A DNA stretch of 64,000 nucleotides, taken from NCBI RefSeq assembly GCF_017086405.1, contig NZ_CP070973.1, positions 2,884,739 through 2,948,738 of the forward strand, written 5' to 3'. This document shows, piece by piece, positions 1-10,034 of the stretch. The notes under the pieces were generated by a model. The model made no database searches. It saw nothing but the letters and a program-made list of their open reading frames with translations, and was not told the origin of the DNA. The stretch is from Mycobacterium gordonae (GTDB lineage Bacteria > Actinomycetota > Actinomycetes > Mycobacteriales > Mycobacteriaceae). How positions within the stretch are numbered: position 1 is the first letter of the stretch; each line of letters opens with the position of its first letter. A program made the position numbers and the translations under genes.

Positions 1-15
1 GATCCCATCACAAGA

Positions 16-67
16 GACAGCCGCCCGCAGCGCGCGCCGGTGATGGCTTGCGTTGCGGGCGGCTGTC
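16..67. terminator. Hairpin terminator downstream of the Rv2560-like gene
   Basis: Two perfectly complementary 14-base arms (16-29 and 54-67, GACAGCCGCCCGCA and its complement) flank a 24-base loop. The hairpin lies about 60 bases beyond the stop codon of the minus-strand membrane protein gene. There is no T-tract, as is usual for mycobacterial terminators. Whatever lies left of the window could share it. Confidence 0.6.
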
Positions 68-129
68 ATTCGGTCGTCAGGCCGCTCCGTGTGAACGATC
101 TGTTTCGGTCGCTTTACCGCTGGTGACAG

Positions 130-1206
130 TCAGGAGTACTGCTGCGGCGGCGGGTACTGCCCGGGCGGCGGTCCCGGCGGATACTGGCCGGGGGCACCGG
201 CCTGCGCCACCTCCGCGACGGGGCCGCCGGTGAGCTTGCGGTAGGTGTAGATCTGGACCAGCGCCGCGATGGGAGCGCCCACCACCAGGCCGATGTAGCA
301 GGCGATCTGACCGACGGCGACCGCGGCGTACTGGACCAGCCAGGACAAGGCGCTGGGCCCGAGGTTGGCGCGCACCGTCGCGAAGCTGGCCTTGATGGCG
401 TCGATCGGCGACAGTGATTTGTCGACGACATACGGCACGGCGAACTGGGTGAAGAAGGCGATCGCCAACGGCCCGACGATGGTGCACGACAACACCGACG
501 AGGCGAGCACGATCAGCAGCGTGGTGAGCAACACACCGACCACATTCCGTGGCTTGAAGAAGGTCGCCATGCTGACCGGACGGCCGTCGGCGAGGTCCAG
601 GCTGGCCGTGGTCAGACCGGCCTGCAGAAAGGCCGCGACGACCAAGGCGAGGATGATGCCGACGGTCATCACGATCCAGCTGATCAGCCCGAAGCTGGTA
701 TCGCTCGTCTCGTAACTGACGCCGTACCCGTAATCGGTGGTCGTGGTTGTGGTCTCGGCGGTCGCGAATGCGATCCCGAGCGGGATGCCGATGACGGCGG
801 CGATGATCACGAAGTAGATCGCGACCGGCGCGGCCAGCGCGACGGCGTTGTCCTTGAACTTGCCCCACGACCAGTTGAACGCATCGCCGACACTGAACGG
901 TGCTCCGCCCGGGGCGCCACCCAGTCCTGACTGGGGCGGGTAACCCTGCGGCGGGGCGCCGTAACCCGGCGGCGGCGGCGGGGGAGGAGGCGGGGTGCCG
1001 TAGCCAGGAGCCTGATAGCCGCCGGGGGCATGCTGGCCGTATTCGGGCGGTGGCGGAGGGGCGCCGTAACCGGGTGGGGGCGGAGGCGCGCCGTAGCCCG
1101 GAGGCGGCGATGGCGGCGCGCCGTGACGCGGCGGGGGCGGATAGCCCGGTGGGTTGCCGCCCTGAGGGTCGGCCGGGTTGCCTGGATATTCTGGCGGCTG
1201 GCTCAT
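130..1206 (-). CDS. Proline/glycine-rich multi-pass membrane protein (Rv2560 family)
   Basis: 358 residues. The first roughly 100 residues are low-complexity Pro/Gly/Tyr repeats of the PPPPGYGAPP type, probably cytoplasmic and disordered. The rest holds several hydrophobic segments (for example DNAVALAAPVAIYFVIIAAV and FGLISWIVMTVGIILALVVA), and the tail is again Pro/Gln-rich (QYPPGPPPGQYPPPQQYS). The ATG start follows an AAGGA site. It matches the M. tuberculosis Rv2560 family in composition, length and position beside rarA. The biochemical role is unknown; such Pro-rich tails often mediate protein contacts, which is inference here. It is transcribed divergently from rarA and followed by a strong hairpin. 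Confidence 0.88.
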   Translation of the reverse strand: MSQPPEYPGNPADPQGGNPPGYPPPPRHGAPPSPPPGYGAPPPPPGYGAPPPPPEYGQHAPGGYQAPGYGTPPPPPPPPPGYGAPPQGYPPQSGLGGAPGGAPFSVGDAFNWSWGKFKDNAVALAAPVAIYFVIIAAVIGIPLGIAFATAETTTTTTDYGYGVSYETSDTSFGLISWIVMTVGIILALVVAAFLQAGLTTASLDLADGRPVSMATFFKPRNVVGVLLTTLLIVLASSVLSCTIVGPLAIAFFTQFAVPYVVDKSLSPIDAIKASFATVRANLGPSALSWLVQYAAVAVGQIACYIGLVVGAPIAALVQIYTYRKLTGGPVAEVAQAGAPGQYPPGPPPGQYPPPQQYS

Positions 1207-1336
1207 GGCTGTCCTTGGTGCCTCGTAGTTCGCTCTGGTCGGGGCTTAGCAAACGGGAACTTAGCAAATGTGGGCCCTGGATGCTCGCATTGGTGCGGCC
1301 TGCTCACCCGTCGGTGGCTTGTCCACCGAGCGTGGT

Positions 1337-2707
1337 ATGCCTGAAGTCGTGTCCGACGGTCTGTTCGACCTGCCCGGTGCGCCGAAATCAACCGACCACG
1401 CGTCCAGCGTGTCCGGGGTCGCCGGCGCACCGCTAGCGGTGCGGATGCGTCCGGCTTCTCTGGACGAAGTGGTGGGGCAGGAGCACTTGCTGACGGCCGG
1501 GTCCCCGCTTCGGCGTCTGGTCGAAGGTTCGGGTATCGCCTCGGCCATCCTGTACGGACCGCCGGGAAGCGGAAAGACGACACTGGCGTCGCTCATCTCG
1601 CAGGCCACCGGGCGGCGCTTCGAGGCGCTGTCGGCGTTGTCGGCCGGTGTGAAAGAAGTTCGGGCCGTGATAGAGAAGGCCCGTTTCGGCGTGCTTTCCG
1701 GCGAGCAGACCGTGTTGTTCATCGACGAGGTGCACCGGTTCTCCAAGACCCAGCAGGACGCGCTGCTTGCCGCGGTCGAGAACCGGGTGGTTCTGCTGGT
1801 CGCGGCCACCACCGAGAATCCGTCGTTCTCCGTGGTCGCCCCGCTGCTCTCGCGGTCGCTGATCCTGCAGCTGCGTCCGTTGACCGCCGACGACATCCGC
1901 ACCGTGGTGCGGCGGGCGATCGACGACCCGCGTGGATTGGGCGGCACGGTGACGGTGGCGCCGGAGGCCGTCGAGCTGCTGGTGCAACTCGCCGCCGGCG
2001 ACGCGCGGCGGGCGCTGACCGCTCTCGAGGTGGCCTCTGAGGCTTCTGATCACGTTGCGGTCGAAACCATCGAACAGTCCCTGGACCGGGCCGCGGTGCG
2101 TTACGACCGGGACGGCGATCAGCACTACGACGTCGTCAGCGCCTTCATCAAGTCGGTCCGTGGCTCGGATGTCGACGCCGCGCTGCACTATCTGGCGCGG
2201 ATGCTGGTGGCGGGGGAGGACCCGCGGTTCATCGCCCGGCGGCTGATGATCCTGGCCAGCGAAGACATCGGCCTGGCAGATTCGACGGCGCTGCTGGTGG
2301 CGGTCTCCGCGGCTCAGACGGTCGCGCTGATCGGGATGCCCGAGGCGCAGCTGACGCTGGCCCATGCGACCGTTCATCTGGCTACCGCGCCGAAATCCAA
2401 CGCGGTGACGACCGCGCTCGGTGCCGCGATGGGCGATATCAAGGCGGGTAAGGCGGGTCTGGTGCCGCCACATCTGCGCGACGGGCACTATTCGGGTGCG
2501 GCGCAGCTGGGCAACGCGCAGGGTTATAAGTATTCCCACGACGACCCTGACGGGGTGGTGGCGCAACAGTATTCACCGGATGAGCTGGTGGGTGTGGACT
2601 ATTACCGACCGACCGGGCGGGGGGCCGAACGAGACATCGCCGGCCGCCTGGAACGGTTGCGCGCGATCATCCGCGGGAAACGGGGACATTCACCGACGAC
2701 GAGATGA
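1337..2707 (+). CDS. rarA: AAA+ recombination/replication factor RarA (MgsA) homologue
   Basis: 456 residues, the usual size for RarA/Mgs1/WRNIP1-type AAA+ ATPases related to clamp-loader subunits, which act at stalled replication forks. Walker [10 protein letters not shown] is near residue 75 and Walker B is [10 protein letters not shown]. The sensor region ([11 protein letters not shown]) and the C-terminal tetramerisation part ([24 protein letters not shown]) are also visible. The reading frame is open from 1268, but the ATG at 1337 ([13 protein letters not shown]) matches the N-terminus I recall for Rv2559c, so I chose it. The gene is divergent from the Rv2560-like gene, with about 130 bases for both promoters. 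Confidence 0.93.
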   Translation: MPEVVSDGLFDLPGAPKSTDHASSVSGVAGAPLAVRMRPASLDEVVGQEHLLTAGSPLRRLVEGSGIASAILYGPPGSGKTTLASLISQATGRRFEALSALSAGVKEVRAVIEKARFGVLSGEQTVLFIDEVHRFSKTQQDALLAAVENRVVLLVAATTENPSFSVVAPLLSRSLILQLRPLTADDIRTVVRRAIDDPRGLGGTVTVAPEAVELLVQLAAGDARRALTALEVASEASDHVAVETIEQSLDRAAVRYDRDGDQHYDVVSAFIKSVRGSDVDAALHYLARMLVAGEDPRFIARRLMILASEDIGLADSTALLVAVSAAQTVALIGMPEAQLTLAHATVHLATAPKSNAVTTALGAAMGDIKAGKAGLVPPHLRDGHYSGAAQLGNAQGYKYSHDDPDGVVAQQYSPDELVGVDYYRPTGRGAERDIAGRLERLRAIIRGKRGHSPTTR

Positions 2708-3064
2708 ATCGGCTGCGCTATTCACGGGCTACAACGTCGTCATCCGCAAGCGGGGCCGCACTGGCCGGGCGACGCCGCGCCGGGGTGATCTGGGAGGGCG
2801 GCCGCCGCAATTTCGGGCTGCGGGACGACGGCGAGCTGGCGGTGCTGCGCTGCGGCCGACGACTCCTACGCGGGTCGGACGGGCGTGTTCGCGGCGACGG
2901 TCGCGGAAGCGGCCGCGACGAGGACCCCGGTTGGCTGCCGCCGTGTTCAGCTGCCGGGTGCCTGGGCTTTCCGGGAGACGCGCCGCGTTGAGCGCCGGCT
3001 GTCCAGCCCCGCACCCGGCGTCGAGCCTGAATTGCAGGGGTTTTACTCGCACTTTCGCTGCGAA
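2708..3064. other. Gene-poor stretch with possible decayed coding sequence
   Basis: There is no convincing intact gene between rarA and the Rv2557-like gene. Protein-like fragments occur on the plus strand in more than one frame: GVIWEGGRRNFGLRDDGEL around 2790-2845, then FAATVAEAAATRTPV around 2885-2930 in another frame. These would fit a frameshifted relic, but I recognise no family and GC-rich DNA gives such open frames by chance. The right end is bounded by a hairpin. Confidence 0.35.
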
Positions 3065-3081
3065 TTCACCGCTTCGGTGAA
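3065..3081. terminator. Short hairpin just after the Rv2557-like gene
   Basis: The arms TTCACCG and CGGTGAA are separated by CTT, about 9 bases past the minus-strand stop codon at 3090. The tight stem and triloop suit an intrinsic terminator, though no U-tract follows. Confidence 0.5.
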
Positions 3082-3089
3082 CCGGCGCC

Positions 3090-3710
3090 CTAGACCAGCT
3101 CGGGCACCCGCAAGTGAGCCAGCGCCAGCTCGAATTCGCCGACGTCGTCCTGGTCGAGGCCGAGGTCGCGCATCATCGCCGTCCGCATCGAGCGGGCCGA
3201 CTCGGCGCAGCGGTCCATTGCCTCGCGGCTGTCGTAGGTCACCGATACCACGGCTCGGGCTGACGTCGGATCGACCATCAAGCTGGCGCTGCAGAAGCCG
3301 TCGAAATCTTCGACGGCCGGCAGTACGGCCCACCGGTAGTAGTCGATGCCGCGCTCGAACAGCTCCGGTCGCGTCCGCAGCCAGGTGGCCCGCACACAGG
3401 CGCCGGGGGCGGAGCGGTGGTCGCGGTGCAGCACCGCGATGCGCCACTGATCGACGACGGCGCTGCCTCCGAACATCTCGACGGCGCGGTAACGCACCGG
3501 CCACACCCGCTCGGCACTGCGCTGCATCGCAGAATCGGTTTCCCAGGAACTGGTGGCGATGCACCGGCCAGACTCGCGGTCGACCAGTAGCGATAGGCCC
3601 AGGCAGCCCTCCATCTCGTCAAGGGCAGGCATGACCACGTCGCGAACATAGTTGATGCCCATGTTGATCGACGAGCGCTGCGCCTGGATGGTTGTGGAAC
3701 GTGCAAACAC
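3090..3710 (-). CDS. Rv2557/Rv2558-type conserved hypothetical protein
   Basis: 206 residues from the GTG at 3710. The frame is open further upstream, but an AGGAGG site 8 bases before this GTG decides the start, giving the N-terminus [10 protein letters not shown]. It strongly resembles the paired M. tuberculosis proteins Rv2557 and Rv2558, described as starvation- and granuloma-induced, including [21 protein letters not shown]-like and [14 protein letters not shown] at the C-terminus. Two similar halves ([11 protein letters not shown] and [11 protein letters not shown]) point to an internally duplicated dimeric alpha/beta-barrel (ABM-like) fold; this is inference. Only one copy is present here, against two tandem copies in M. 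tuberculosis. It is divergent from yjbQ. Confidence 0.88.
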   Translation of the reverse strand: MFARSTTIQAQRSSINMGINYVRDVVMPALDEMEGCLGLSLLVDRESGRCIATSSWETDSAMQRSAERVWPVRYRAVEMFGGSAVVDQWRIAVLHRDHRSAPGACVRATWLRTRPELFERGIDYYRWAVLPAVEDFDGFCSASLMVDPTSARAVVSVTYDSREAMDRCAESARSMRTAMMRDLGLDQDDVGEFELALAHLRVPELV

Positions 3711-3816
3711 GATCGACCCCTCCTGTGAGTCGGGGCGGCGCCCCCGGCGGCGCCACCGGTCCACCACCACCTTCCTCCGGCACCAGCGGCTGATCAAGCC
3801 CCGTAGGCTGGTCCGG

Positions 3817-4217
3817 ATGGATACCGATGTGCTGGATGTGGACACCACGCGTCGCCGCATCGTCGACCTCACCGACGCGGTGCGCGAGTTCTGCGGCAAC
3901 CACGCCGACGGCCTCTGCAACGTCTTCGTGCCACACGCGACGGCCGGGTGGCCATCATCGAGACGGGCGCCGGGTCCGACGACGACCTGTTGGACGCACT
4001 AGAGCGGCTGCTGCCCCGCGACGACCGCTACCGGCACTCGCACGGCTCGCCGGGCCATGGTGCCGACCACGTCATGCCGGCGATCATCTCGCCGTCGGTG
4101 ACGGTTCCGGTCAGTGCCGGCGAGCCGCTGCTGGGCACCTGGCAGAGCGTCGTGCTGGTGGACCTGAACCGCGATAATCCGCGGCGGTCGGTCCGGTTGA
4201 GCTTCGTCGACGGGTAG
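3817..4217 (+). pseudogene. YjbQ/UPF0047 family protein, frameshifted (Rv2556c homologue)
   Basis: The ATG at 3817 begins [18 protein letters not shown] and continues to FVPHATAG. After the GGG at 3946-3948 the homologous sequence moves to another frame ([20 protein letters not shown]) and runs to the TAG at 4215-4217. Restoring one G would give an uninterrupted 133-residue protein, close to the M. tuberculosis length. As given, the plus frame reads through to about 4002 and makes a wrong tail. Family members are small proteins with a conserved HxTxG-type site (HATAG here) and have been linked to a weak thiamine phosphate synthase-like activity in E. coli. The cause is a genuine point deletion or a base-call error in a G run. 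Confidence 0.85.
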
Positions 4218-4319
4218 ATGGAAGGCTAAGCGGCCTGATTGCGTGTTCGGCGGACAGTCCCGGCGAATAGGCTGTTATCCGACTTTCGCCCACAAGCACA
4301 GGACTAAGGAAGAAGCACA

Positions 4320-7025
4320 GTGCAGACACACGAGATCAGGAAGCGGTTCCTTGATCATTTCGTGAAGGCGGGCCACACCGAGGTGCCCAGCGCATCGGTG
4401 ATCCTTGACGATCCCAACCTGTTGTTCGTCAACGCGGGCATGGTCCAGTTCGTGCCGTTCTTCCTCGGCCAGCGCACACCGCCGTACGCGACGGCCACCA
4501 GCATCCAGAAATGCATCCGCACCCCGGACATCGACGAGGTGGGCATCACCACCCGGCACAACACCTTCTTCCAGATGGCCGGCAATTTCTCCTTCGGCGA
4601 CTACTTCAAACGGGGCGCCATCGAGCTGGCCTGGGCGTTGCTGACCAACCCGGTAGCCGACGGAGGCTATGGCCTGGACCCCGAAAAGCTTTGGGCGACA
4701 GTCTACCTCGACGACGACGAGGCCGCGGATCTGTGGCGTGAGATCGCGGGTCTGCCAGCCGAGCGGATTCAGCGCCGCGGCATGGCCGACAACTACTGGT
4801 CGATGGGCATTCCCGGCCCCTGCGGACCGTCCTCGGAGATCTACTACGACCGTGGTCCCGAGTTCGGCGTCGACGGCGGTCCCATCGCCAACGAGGACCG
4901 CTATCTCGAGGTGTGGAACCTCGTGTTCATGCAGAACGAGCGCGGCGAGGGCACCTCCAAAGAGGACTACGAAATCCTCGGGCCGCTGCCCCGCAAGAAC
5001 ATCGACACCGGCATGGGCGTCGAGCGCATCGCGCTGGTGCTGCAGAACGTGCACAACGTGTACGAGACCGACCTGCTGCGCCCGGTCGTGGACACTGTGG
5101 CCCTGGTCGCTGCCCGCCCGTACGACGCCGGCAACCATGCTGACGACGTGCGCTACCGCATCATCGCCGACCATAGCCGCACCGCCGCCATCCTGATCGG
5201 CGACGGCGTCAGCCCCGGCAACGACGGTCGCGGCTACGTGTTGCGCCGGCTGCTGCGGCGGGTCATCCGCTCGGCCAAGCTGCTCGGCATCGACACCCCG
5301 ATCGTCGGAGACCTGATGGCCACCGTCCGCGACGCGATGGGGCCGTCGTATCCCGAGTTGGTCAACGACTTCGAGCGGATCAACCGCATCGCCGTCGCCG
5401 AAGAGACCGCGTTCAACCGCACCCTCACCTCGGGCTCGAAGTTGTTCGACGACGTGGCCGGCGCCACCAAATCCTCGGGCGCCTCCGTGGTGTCCGGCTC
5501 CGACGCCTTCACGCTGCACGACACCTATGGTTTCCCCATCGAGCTCACGCTCGAGATGGCCGCCGAATCCGGCCTGACCGTCGACGAGGCGGGCTTCCGC
5601 GAACTGATGGCCGAGCAGCGCCGGCGCGCCAAGGCCGACGCCGCCGCCCGCAAGCATGCCCACGCCGACCTGACCGCCTATCGGGAACTGGTCGACGCCG
5701 GACCTACCGAGTTCACCGGGTTCGACGAATTGACTTCTGAGGCAAAGATTCTCGGCATCTTCGTCGATGGCAAACGGGTGCCGGTGGTGGCGCACGCGGA
5801 TGCAATCAACGCCGACCGTGTGGAGCTGATCCTGGACCGCACACCGCTGTACGCAGAATCGGGCGGGCAGATCGCCGACGCCGGCAGCATCAGCGGCACC
5901 GGATCCGGCGGCAGTGCCCGCGCCGCGGTCACCGACGTGCAGAAGATCGCCAAGACCCTGCACGCGCATCGGGTCAACGTCGAATCCGGCGAATTCGTCG
6001 AGGGCGACACGGTGGTCGCCGCCGTGGACCCGGGCTGGCGCAAGGGTGCGACGCAGGGCCACTCCGGCACCCACATGGTGCACGCTGCGTTACGACAAGT
6101 GTTGGGGCCCAATGCCGTTCAGGCGGGATCGCTGAACCGGCCGGGCTACCTGCGGTTCGACTTCAACTGGCAGGGTCCGTTATCCGAGGACCAGCGGACG
6201 CAGATCGAAGAGGTGACCAACGAGGCCGTGCAGGCCGACTTCGAGGTGCACACCTTCCTCGAGCAACTCGAGAAAGCCAAGGCGATGGGCGCGATGGCGC
6301 TGTTCGGTGAGGCCTACCCCGACCAGGTGCGGGTGGTCGAGATGGGCGGGCCGTTCTCGCTGGAGCTCTGTGGCGGGACTCACGTGCACAACACCGCGCA
6401 GATCGGGCCGGTGACCATCCTCGGCGAATCCTCGATCGGTTCCGGAGTGCGCCGAGTGGAGGCCTACGTGGGTCTGGAGTCGTTCCGGCACCTGGCCAAG
6501 GAACGGGCGCTGATGGCGGGTCTGGCGTCGTCGCTCAAGGTGCCGTCCGAGGAGGTGCCGGCCCGGGTGGCGAGCCTGGTGGAGCGGCTCAAGGCGGCCG
6601 AGAAGGAGCTCGAACGTGCCCGGCTGGCCAGTGCCCGTGCCGCTGCCACTAATGCCGCCGCCGGGGCGGAGCGCATCGGCGACGTCCGGGTCGTCGCGCA
6701 GCGCATGTCGGCCGGTATGACGGCCGCAGATCTGCGCTCGCTTGCCGGCGACATCCGCGGCAAGCTCGGCAGCGATCCCGCGGTGGTGGCCCTGATCGCC
6801 GAAGGCGACGGGCCGACCGTCCCGTATGCGGTAGCCGCCAATGCGGCCGCGCAGGACATCGGGCTGAACGCCAACGAGCTGGTCAAACAGCTGGCGGTGG
6901 CGGTCGAGGGCCGGGGCGGCGGCAAGGCCGACCTGGCTCAGGGTTCGGGCAAGAACCCGACCGGCATCGACGCGGCATTGGACGCGCTGCGCTCGGAGAT
7001 CGCCGTGATAGCGCGGGTCGCTTGA
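4320..7025 (+). CDS. alaS: Alanyl-tRNA synthetase
   Basis: 901 residues, full length for bacterial AlaRS, which charges tRNA-Ala in the cytoplasm. The class II catalytic core is at the N-terminus ([45 protein letters not shown]). The editing domain has its zinc/hydrolysis motif HSGTH (His581, His585) and C684GGTH688, followed by the C-Ala domain with a coiled stretch ([18 protein letters not shown]). The GTG start is preceded by AAGGAAG with good spacing. It heads a run in which yqgF begins at the next base after the stop, so translation is probably coupled. Confidence 0.98.
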   Translation: MQTHEIRKRFLDHFVKAGHTEVPSASVILDDPNLLFVNAGMVQFVPFFLGQRTPPYATATSIQKCIRTPDIDEVGITTRHNTFFQMAGNFSFGDYFKRGAIELAWALLTNPVADGGYGLDPEKLWATVYLDDDEAADLWREIAGLPAERIQRRGMADNYWSMGIPGPCGPSSEIYYDRGPEFGVDGGPIANEDRYLEVWNLVFMQNERGEGTSKEDYEILGPLPRKNIDTGMGVERIALVLQNVHNVYETDLLRPVVDTVALVAARPYDAGNHADDVRYRIIADHSRTAAILIGDGVSPGNDGRGYVLRRLLRRVIRSAKLLGIDTPIVGDLMATVRDAMGPSYPELVNDFERINRIAVAEETAFNRTLTSGSKLFDDVAGATKSSGASVVSGSDAFTLHDTYGFPIELTLEMAAESGLTVDEAGFRELMAEQRRRAKADAAARKHAHADLTAYRELVDAGPTEFTGFDELTSEAKILGIFVDGKRVPVVAHADAINADRVELILDRTPLYAESGGQIADAGSISGTGSGGSARAAVTDVQKIAKTLHAHRVNVESGEFVEGDTVVAAVDPGWRKGATQGHSGTHMVHAALRQVLGPNAVQAGSLNRPGYLRFDFNWQGPLSEDQRTQIEEVTNEAVQADFEVHTFLEQLEKAKAMGAMALFGEAYPDQVRVVEMGGPFSLELCGGTHVHNTAQIGPVTILGESSIGSGVRRVEAYVGLESFRHLAKERALMAGLASSLKVPSEEVPARVASLVERLKAAEKELERARLASARAAATNAAAGAERIGDVRVVAQRMSAGMTAADLRSLAGDIRGKLGSDPAVVALIAEGDGPTVPYAVAANAAAQDIGLNANELVKQLAVAVEGRGGGKADLAQGSGKNPTGIDAALDALRSEIAVIARVA

Positions 7026-7589
7026 GTGGTCGAATCACCGCAGGCACAAGGCGGCGACCCGCTGCATCCGGCTTCGTCGTCCGGCGACCCGCAGCGCCAG
7101 CCGGACCGGCCGGGCGAATCAGACCCGGGCAGGGGTCGGCGCCTGGGTGTCGACGTGGGCACGGTGCGTATCGGCGTGGCCGCCAGCGACCCGGACGGCA
7201 TCCTGGCCACCCCCGTCGAGACCGTGCGTCGCGACCGGACCGGCAAACACCTGCGCCGACTGGCGACGCTGGTCGCCGATCTAGAGGCCGTCGAGGTGAT
7301 CGTCGGACTGCCGCGGACCCTGGCCGACCGCATCGGTCAGTCGGCCCAGGACGCCATCGAGGTCGCTGACGCCCTGGCCGAGCGTCTGGCGCCCACTCCG
7401 GTCCGGCTCGCCGACGAGCGGCTGACCACGGTGACCGCGCAACGGTCCCTGCGGGAGGCGGGCATCAAGGCCAAACAGCAGCGTTCGGTCATCGACCAGG
7501 CCGCGGCGGTGGCGATCTTGCAGGGCTGGCTGGATCAGCGCCGTGCCTTGATCGGCAGGCCTTCGGGACGGGAAGCCTCCGATGTCTGA
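7026..7589 (+). CDS. yqgF: YqgF/RuvX-type putative Holliday junction resolvase
   Basis: 187 residues. An RNase H-like nuclease fold is indicated by [19 protein letters not shown] (first acidic residue), [11 protein letters not shown] (strand with conserved Gly-Leu-Pro), [10 protein letters not shown] and the final [12 protein letters not shown] containing the last catalytic Asp. The family is linked to 16S rRNA 5'-end processing and to resolvase activity. The GTG start abuts the alaS stop codon. The first roughly 35 residues are a poorly conserved Pro/Gly/Asp-rich tail, a little longer than in the 170-residue M. tuberculosis homologue. The last 8 bases overlap mltG. Confidence 0.93.
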   Translation: MVESPQAQGGDPLHPASSSGDPQRQPDRPGESDPGRGRRLGVDVGTVRIGVAASDPDGILATPVETVRRDRTGKHLRRLATLVADLEAVEVIVGLPRTLADRIGQSAQDAIEVADALAERLAPTPVRLADERLTTVTAQRSLREAGIKAKQQRSVIDQAAAVAILQGWLDQRRALIGRPSGREASDV

Positions 7590-8817
7590 ACGGGAGAAGG
7601 CGAAGCCGATGGCGGTCGGATCGACCGGCCACCGCAGGACGCGCGCCGCCCGCAAGAAGGAGCAGCGCACCCGTCGTCGCCGCCGGTGGGCCGGCTCGTT
7701 CGCGGCCGGACTGCTGGTCGTCGTGGTGGTGGCGGCCGTCTTCGTCGGCGCGAAGCTCTGGCACGTGTTCTCCGGCAACGAGGACGACTACACCGGCACC
7801 GGCAAACGCGACGTCGTGATCCAGATTCAGGCCGGTGATTCCACCACCGCCGTGGGCGAGACGCTGCTCAAGCGGGGTGTGGTGCGTACCGTCCGGGCTT
7901 TCGTCGACGCCGCCCACGGCAACGCCGCGATCTCGGCCATCCAGCCCGGGTACTACCGGATGCGCACCGAGATCCCGGCGGCCGACGCGGTGTCGCGCCT
8001 GGCCGATCCGAACACCAGGGTGGGCAAGCTGGTGATCCCGGAAGGGCGCCAGCTCGACGACACCACCGACATGAAGACCAACAAGACCACCCCGGGCATC
8101 CTCACCCTGATCTCGCGCGCCACCTGTGTGGATCTGGACGGCAACCAGCGCTGCGTGTCCCTGGCCGATCTCAAGGCGTCAGCGAGCAAGAGCACTCCGG
8201 CCGCGCTGCAGGTGCCGAAATGGGCGCTCGAGCCGGTCGGCGAGCTGGGCGACGACCATCGCCGGCTGGAAGGGCTGATTGCGCCCGGCACCTTCAACAT
8301 CGACCCGGCAGCTTCCGCGGAAACCATCCTGGCGAGCCTGATCAGTGCCGGAACCGTGCAATACCTCACCTCGGGGCTGGAGGACACCGCCAAGGCGATC
8401 GGCCTGTCGCCTTACGACATCCTGGTGGTCGCCTCGCTGGTGCAGCAGGAAGCCAACGTGCCGGACTTCACCAAGGTTGCTCAGGTGATCTACAACCGGC
8501 TGCATGAACACCGCAAGCTGGAGTTCGATTCGACGGTGAACTATCCGCTGGACCGCCGCGAGGTCGCCACCAGCGACGCCGACCGGGCACTGCGGACCCC
8601 TTGGAACACCTATATGTCCGAAGGCCTGCCGGCGACCGCGATCTGTTCACCTGGCGTGGATGCGCTGCGGGCGGCCGAGCATCCCGCGGCGGGGGACTGG
8701 TTGTACTTCGTCACCATCGACGCCCAGGGGACCACGTTGTTCACCCGGGACTATCAGCAGCATCTGGCGAACATTGAACTGGCCAAGCGCAACGGTGTCC
8801 TCGATTCCGCTCGCTAG
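7582..8817 (+). CDS. mltG: Endolytic murein transglycosylase MltG (YceG-like)
   Basis: 411 residues. A basic cytoplasmic stretch ([18 protein letters not shown]) precedes one transmembrane helix ([18 protein letters not shown]), then an extracytoplasmic domain. A LysM-like section ([18 protein letters not shown]) comes before the YceG domain with [13 protein letters not shown] and [13 protein letters not shown]; Glu290 corresponds to the catalytic Glu. MltG cuts nascent glycan strands and helps set their length during cell-wall synthesis. The gene overlaps yqgF by 8 bases and aroE probably begins inside its 3' end. Confidence 0.95.
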   Translation: MSEREKAKPMAVGSTGHRRTRAARKKEQRTRRRRRWAGSFAAGLLVVVVVAAVFVGAKLWHVFSGNEDDYTGTGKRDVVIQIQAGDSTTAVGETLLKRGVVRTVRAFVDAAHGNAAISAIQPGYYRMRTEIPAADAVSRLADPNTRVGKLVIPEGRQLDDTTDMKTNKTTPGILTLISRATCVDLDGNQRCVSLADLKASASKSTPAALQVPKWALEPVGELGDDHRRLEGLIAPGTFNIDPAASAETILASLISAGTVQYLTSGLEDTAKAIGLSPYDILVVASLVQQEANVPDFTKVAQVIYNRLHEHRKLEFDSTVNYPLDRREVATSDADRALRTPWNTYMSEGLPATAICSPGVDALRAAEHPAAGDWLYFVTIDAQGTTLFTRDYQQHLANIELAKRNGVLDSAR

Positions 8818-9610
8818 AAAGGCCGGGGTGCTCGGTTCGCCGATCGGGCATTCGAAGTCCCCGCAGCTGCACCTGGCCGCCTACCGCGCGCTGGGTCTGC
8901 AGGATTGGACCTACGACCGCATCGAATGCACCGCCGAGCAACTGCCCGGTGTGGTCGGGCGATTCGGTCCCGAGTGGGTCGGGGTGTCGGTGACCATGCC
9001 GGGCAAGTTCGCCGCGCTGGGGTTCGCCGACGAACGCACCGCCCGCGCCGAGCAGGTCGGCTCCGCCAACACCCTGGTGCGCACGAACAGCGGATGGCGG
9101 GCCGACAACACCGACATCGACGGCGTCGCGGGCGCCCTCGGGCAGGCGTCGGGACGGGCCCTGGTCGCCGGCTCGGGTGGCACCGCCCCGGCGGCCGTCG
9201 TCGGGTTGGCCACGCTCGGGGTGTCCGGCATCACGGTGGTGGCCCGCAATCCGGACAAATCCGCCCGACTGCTCGATTTGGGCAACCGGGTGGGGGTCCC
9301 CACGACGTACCTCGACCTGGACGACGACGCGCTGGCCGACGAAGTGGGCGCCGCCGAGGTGCTGGTCAACACGTTGCCCGCCGGGGTCGCCGCCCGCTAC
9401 GCCGACACCTTCGCCGGAATCCCGGTTCTGCTGGACGCGATCTACAACCCGTGGCCCACGCCGTTGGCTGCCGCGGTGCGGGCCGCCGGCGGCCGAGTCG
9501 TCAGCGGCCTGCAGATGCTGCTGCACCAGGCGTTCGCGCAGGTGGAGCAGTTCACCGGTATGCCCGCACCGCGCGAGGCGATGACTTGCGCATTGGCGGA
9601 ACTGGATTAG
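8795..9610 (+). CDS. aroE: Shikimate dehydrogenase
   Basis: 271 residues from the GTG at 8795 ([20 protein letters not shown]), which overlaps mltG by 23 bases and resembles the M. tuberculosis N-terminus. The GTG at 8828 is an alternative. The substrate-binding site is SPIGHSKSPQLH, the catalytic Lys lies in TMPGKFAAL, NTDIDG contacts shikimate, and AGSGGTAPAA is the NADP loop. The enzyme reduces 3-dehydroshikimate to shikimate. It is apart from the other aro genes of the window but serves the same pathway. Confidence 0.95.
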   Translation: MSSIPLARKAGVLGSPIGHSKSPQLHLAAYRALGLQDWTYDRIECTAEQLPGVVGRFGPEWVGVSVTMPGKFAALGFADERTARAEQVGSANTLVRTNSGWRADNTDIDGVAGALGQASGRALVAGSGGTAPAAVVGLATLGVSGITVVARNPDKSARLLDLGNRVGVPTTYLDLDDDALADEVGAAEVLVNTLPAGVAARYADTFAGIPVLLDAIYNPWPTPLAAAVRAAGGRVVSGLQMLLHQAFAQVEQFTGMPAPREAMTCALAELD

Positions 9611-9620
9611 CCTGCCGCGC

Positions 9621-10034
9621 ATGCGGATTGGGCTTATCGCGGCCTGGCTGATAGTCCTGAGTTGGTATGACATCCGACAGCGACGGCTGCCTAACCGGCT
9701 GACGCTGCCCGGCGCGGTGGCGATTCTGACCGGCGCCGCGTGTGCCGGGCGAGCGGCGCCGGCCCTGATGGGGGCGGTGGCACTGGCGACGCTGTACCTC
9801 GCGGTGCATCTGGCGGCGCCGACGGCGATGGGGGCTGGAGACGTCAAACTCGCGCTCGGTCTCGGCGGGCTGAGCGGCTGTCTCGGTGTCGACGTCTGGT
9901 TTCTGGCGGCGCTGGGCGCGCCTGTGCTCACCGCCGCGGTGGGGTTGATGTGGCGGATGCGCGCCGTGCCGCACGGGCCGTCGATGTGTGTGGCGACGGC
10001 CGGAGCGGCCGGGCTGGCCCTGCTGGGTTCTTAG
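9621..10034 (+). CDS. Short type IV prepilin peptidase-like membrane protein (Rv2551c family)
   Basis: 137 residues, mostly hydrophobic, with about four transmembrane segments. The two aspartates of the GxGD aspartyl protease family are present: Asp17 in WYDIRQRRLPN and Asp74 in GAGDVKLA. The N-terminal methylase domain of full PilD/TadV-type enzymes is missing, as in TadV/CpaA-type enzymes. It may process Flp-type pilins encoded elsewhere; no pilin gene is in the window. It starts 10 bases after aroE, and its TAG overlaps the TAA of the convergent PE_PGRS gene by 3-4 bases. Confidence 0.88.
   Translation: MRIGLIAAWLIVLSWYDIRQRRLPNRLTLPGAVAILTGAACAGRAAPALMGAVALATLYLAVHLAAPTAMGAGDVKLALGLGGLSGCLGVDVWFLAALGAPVLTAAVGLMWRMRAVPHGPSMCVATAGAAGLALLGS

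Noticed and set aside
3652..4002. 116-codon plus frame running past the yjbQ frameshift
   Set aside because: Only 3817-3948 of it is homologous. The remainder ([15 protein letters not shown]) is an out-of-frame tail.
4275..6083. 602-codon minus-strand frame opposite alaS
   Set aside because: The alaS frame has full AlaRS motifs. The antisense frame is a high-GC shadow.
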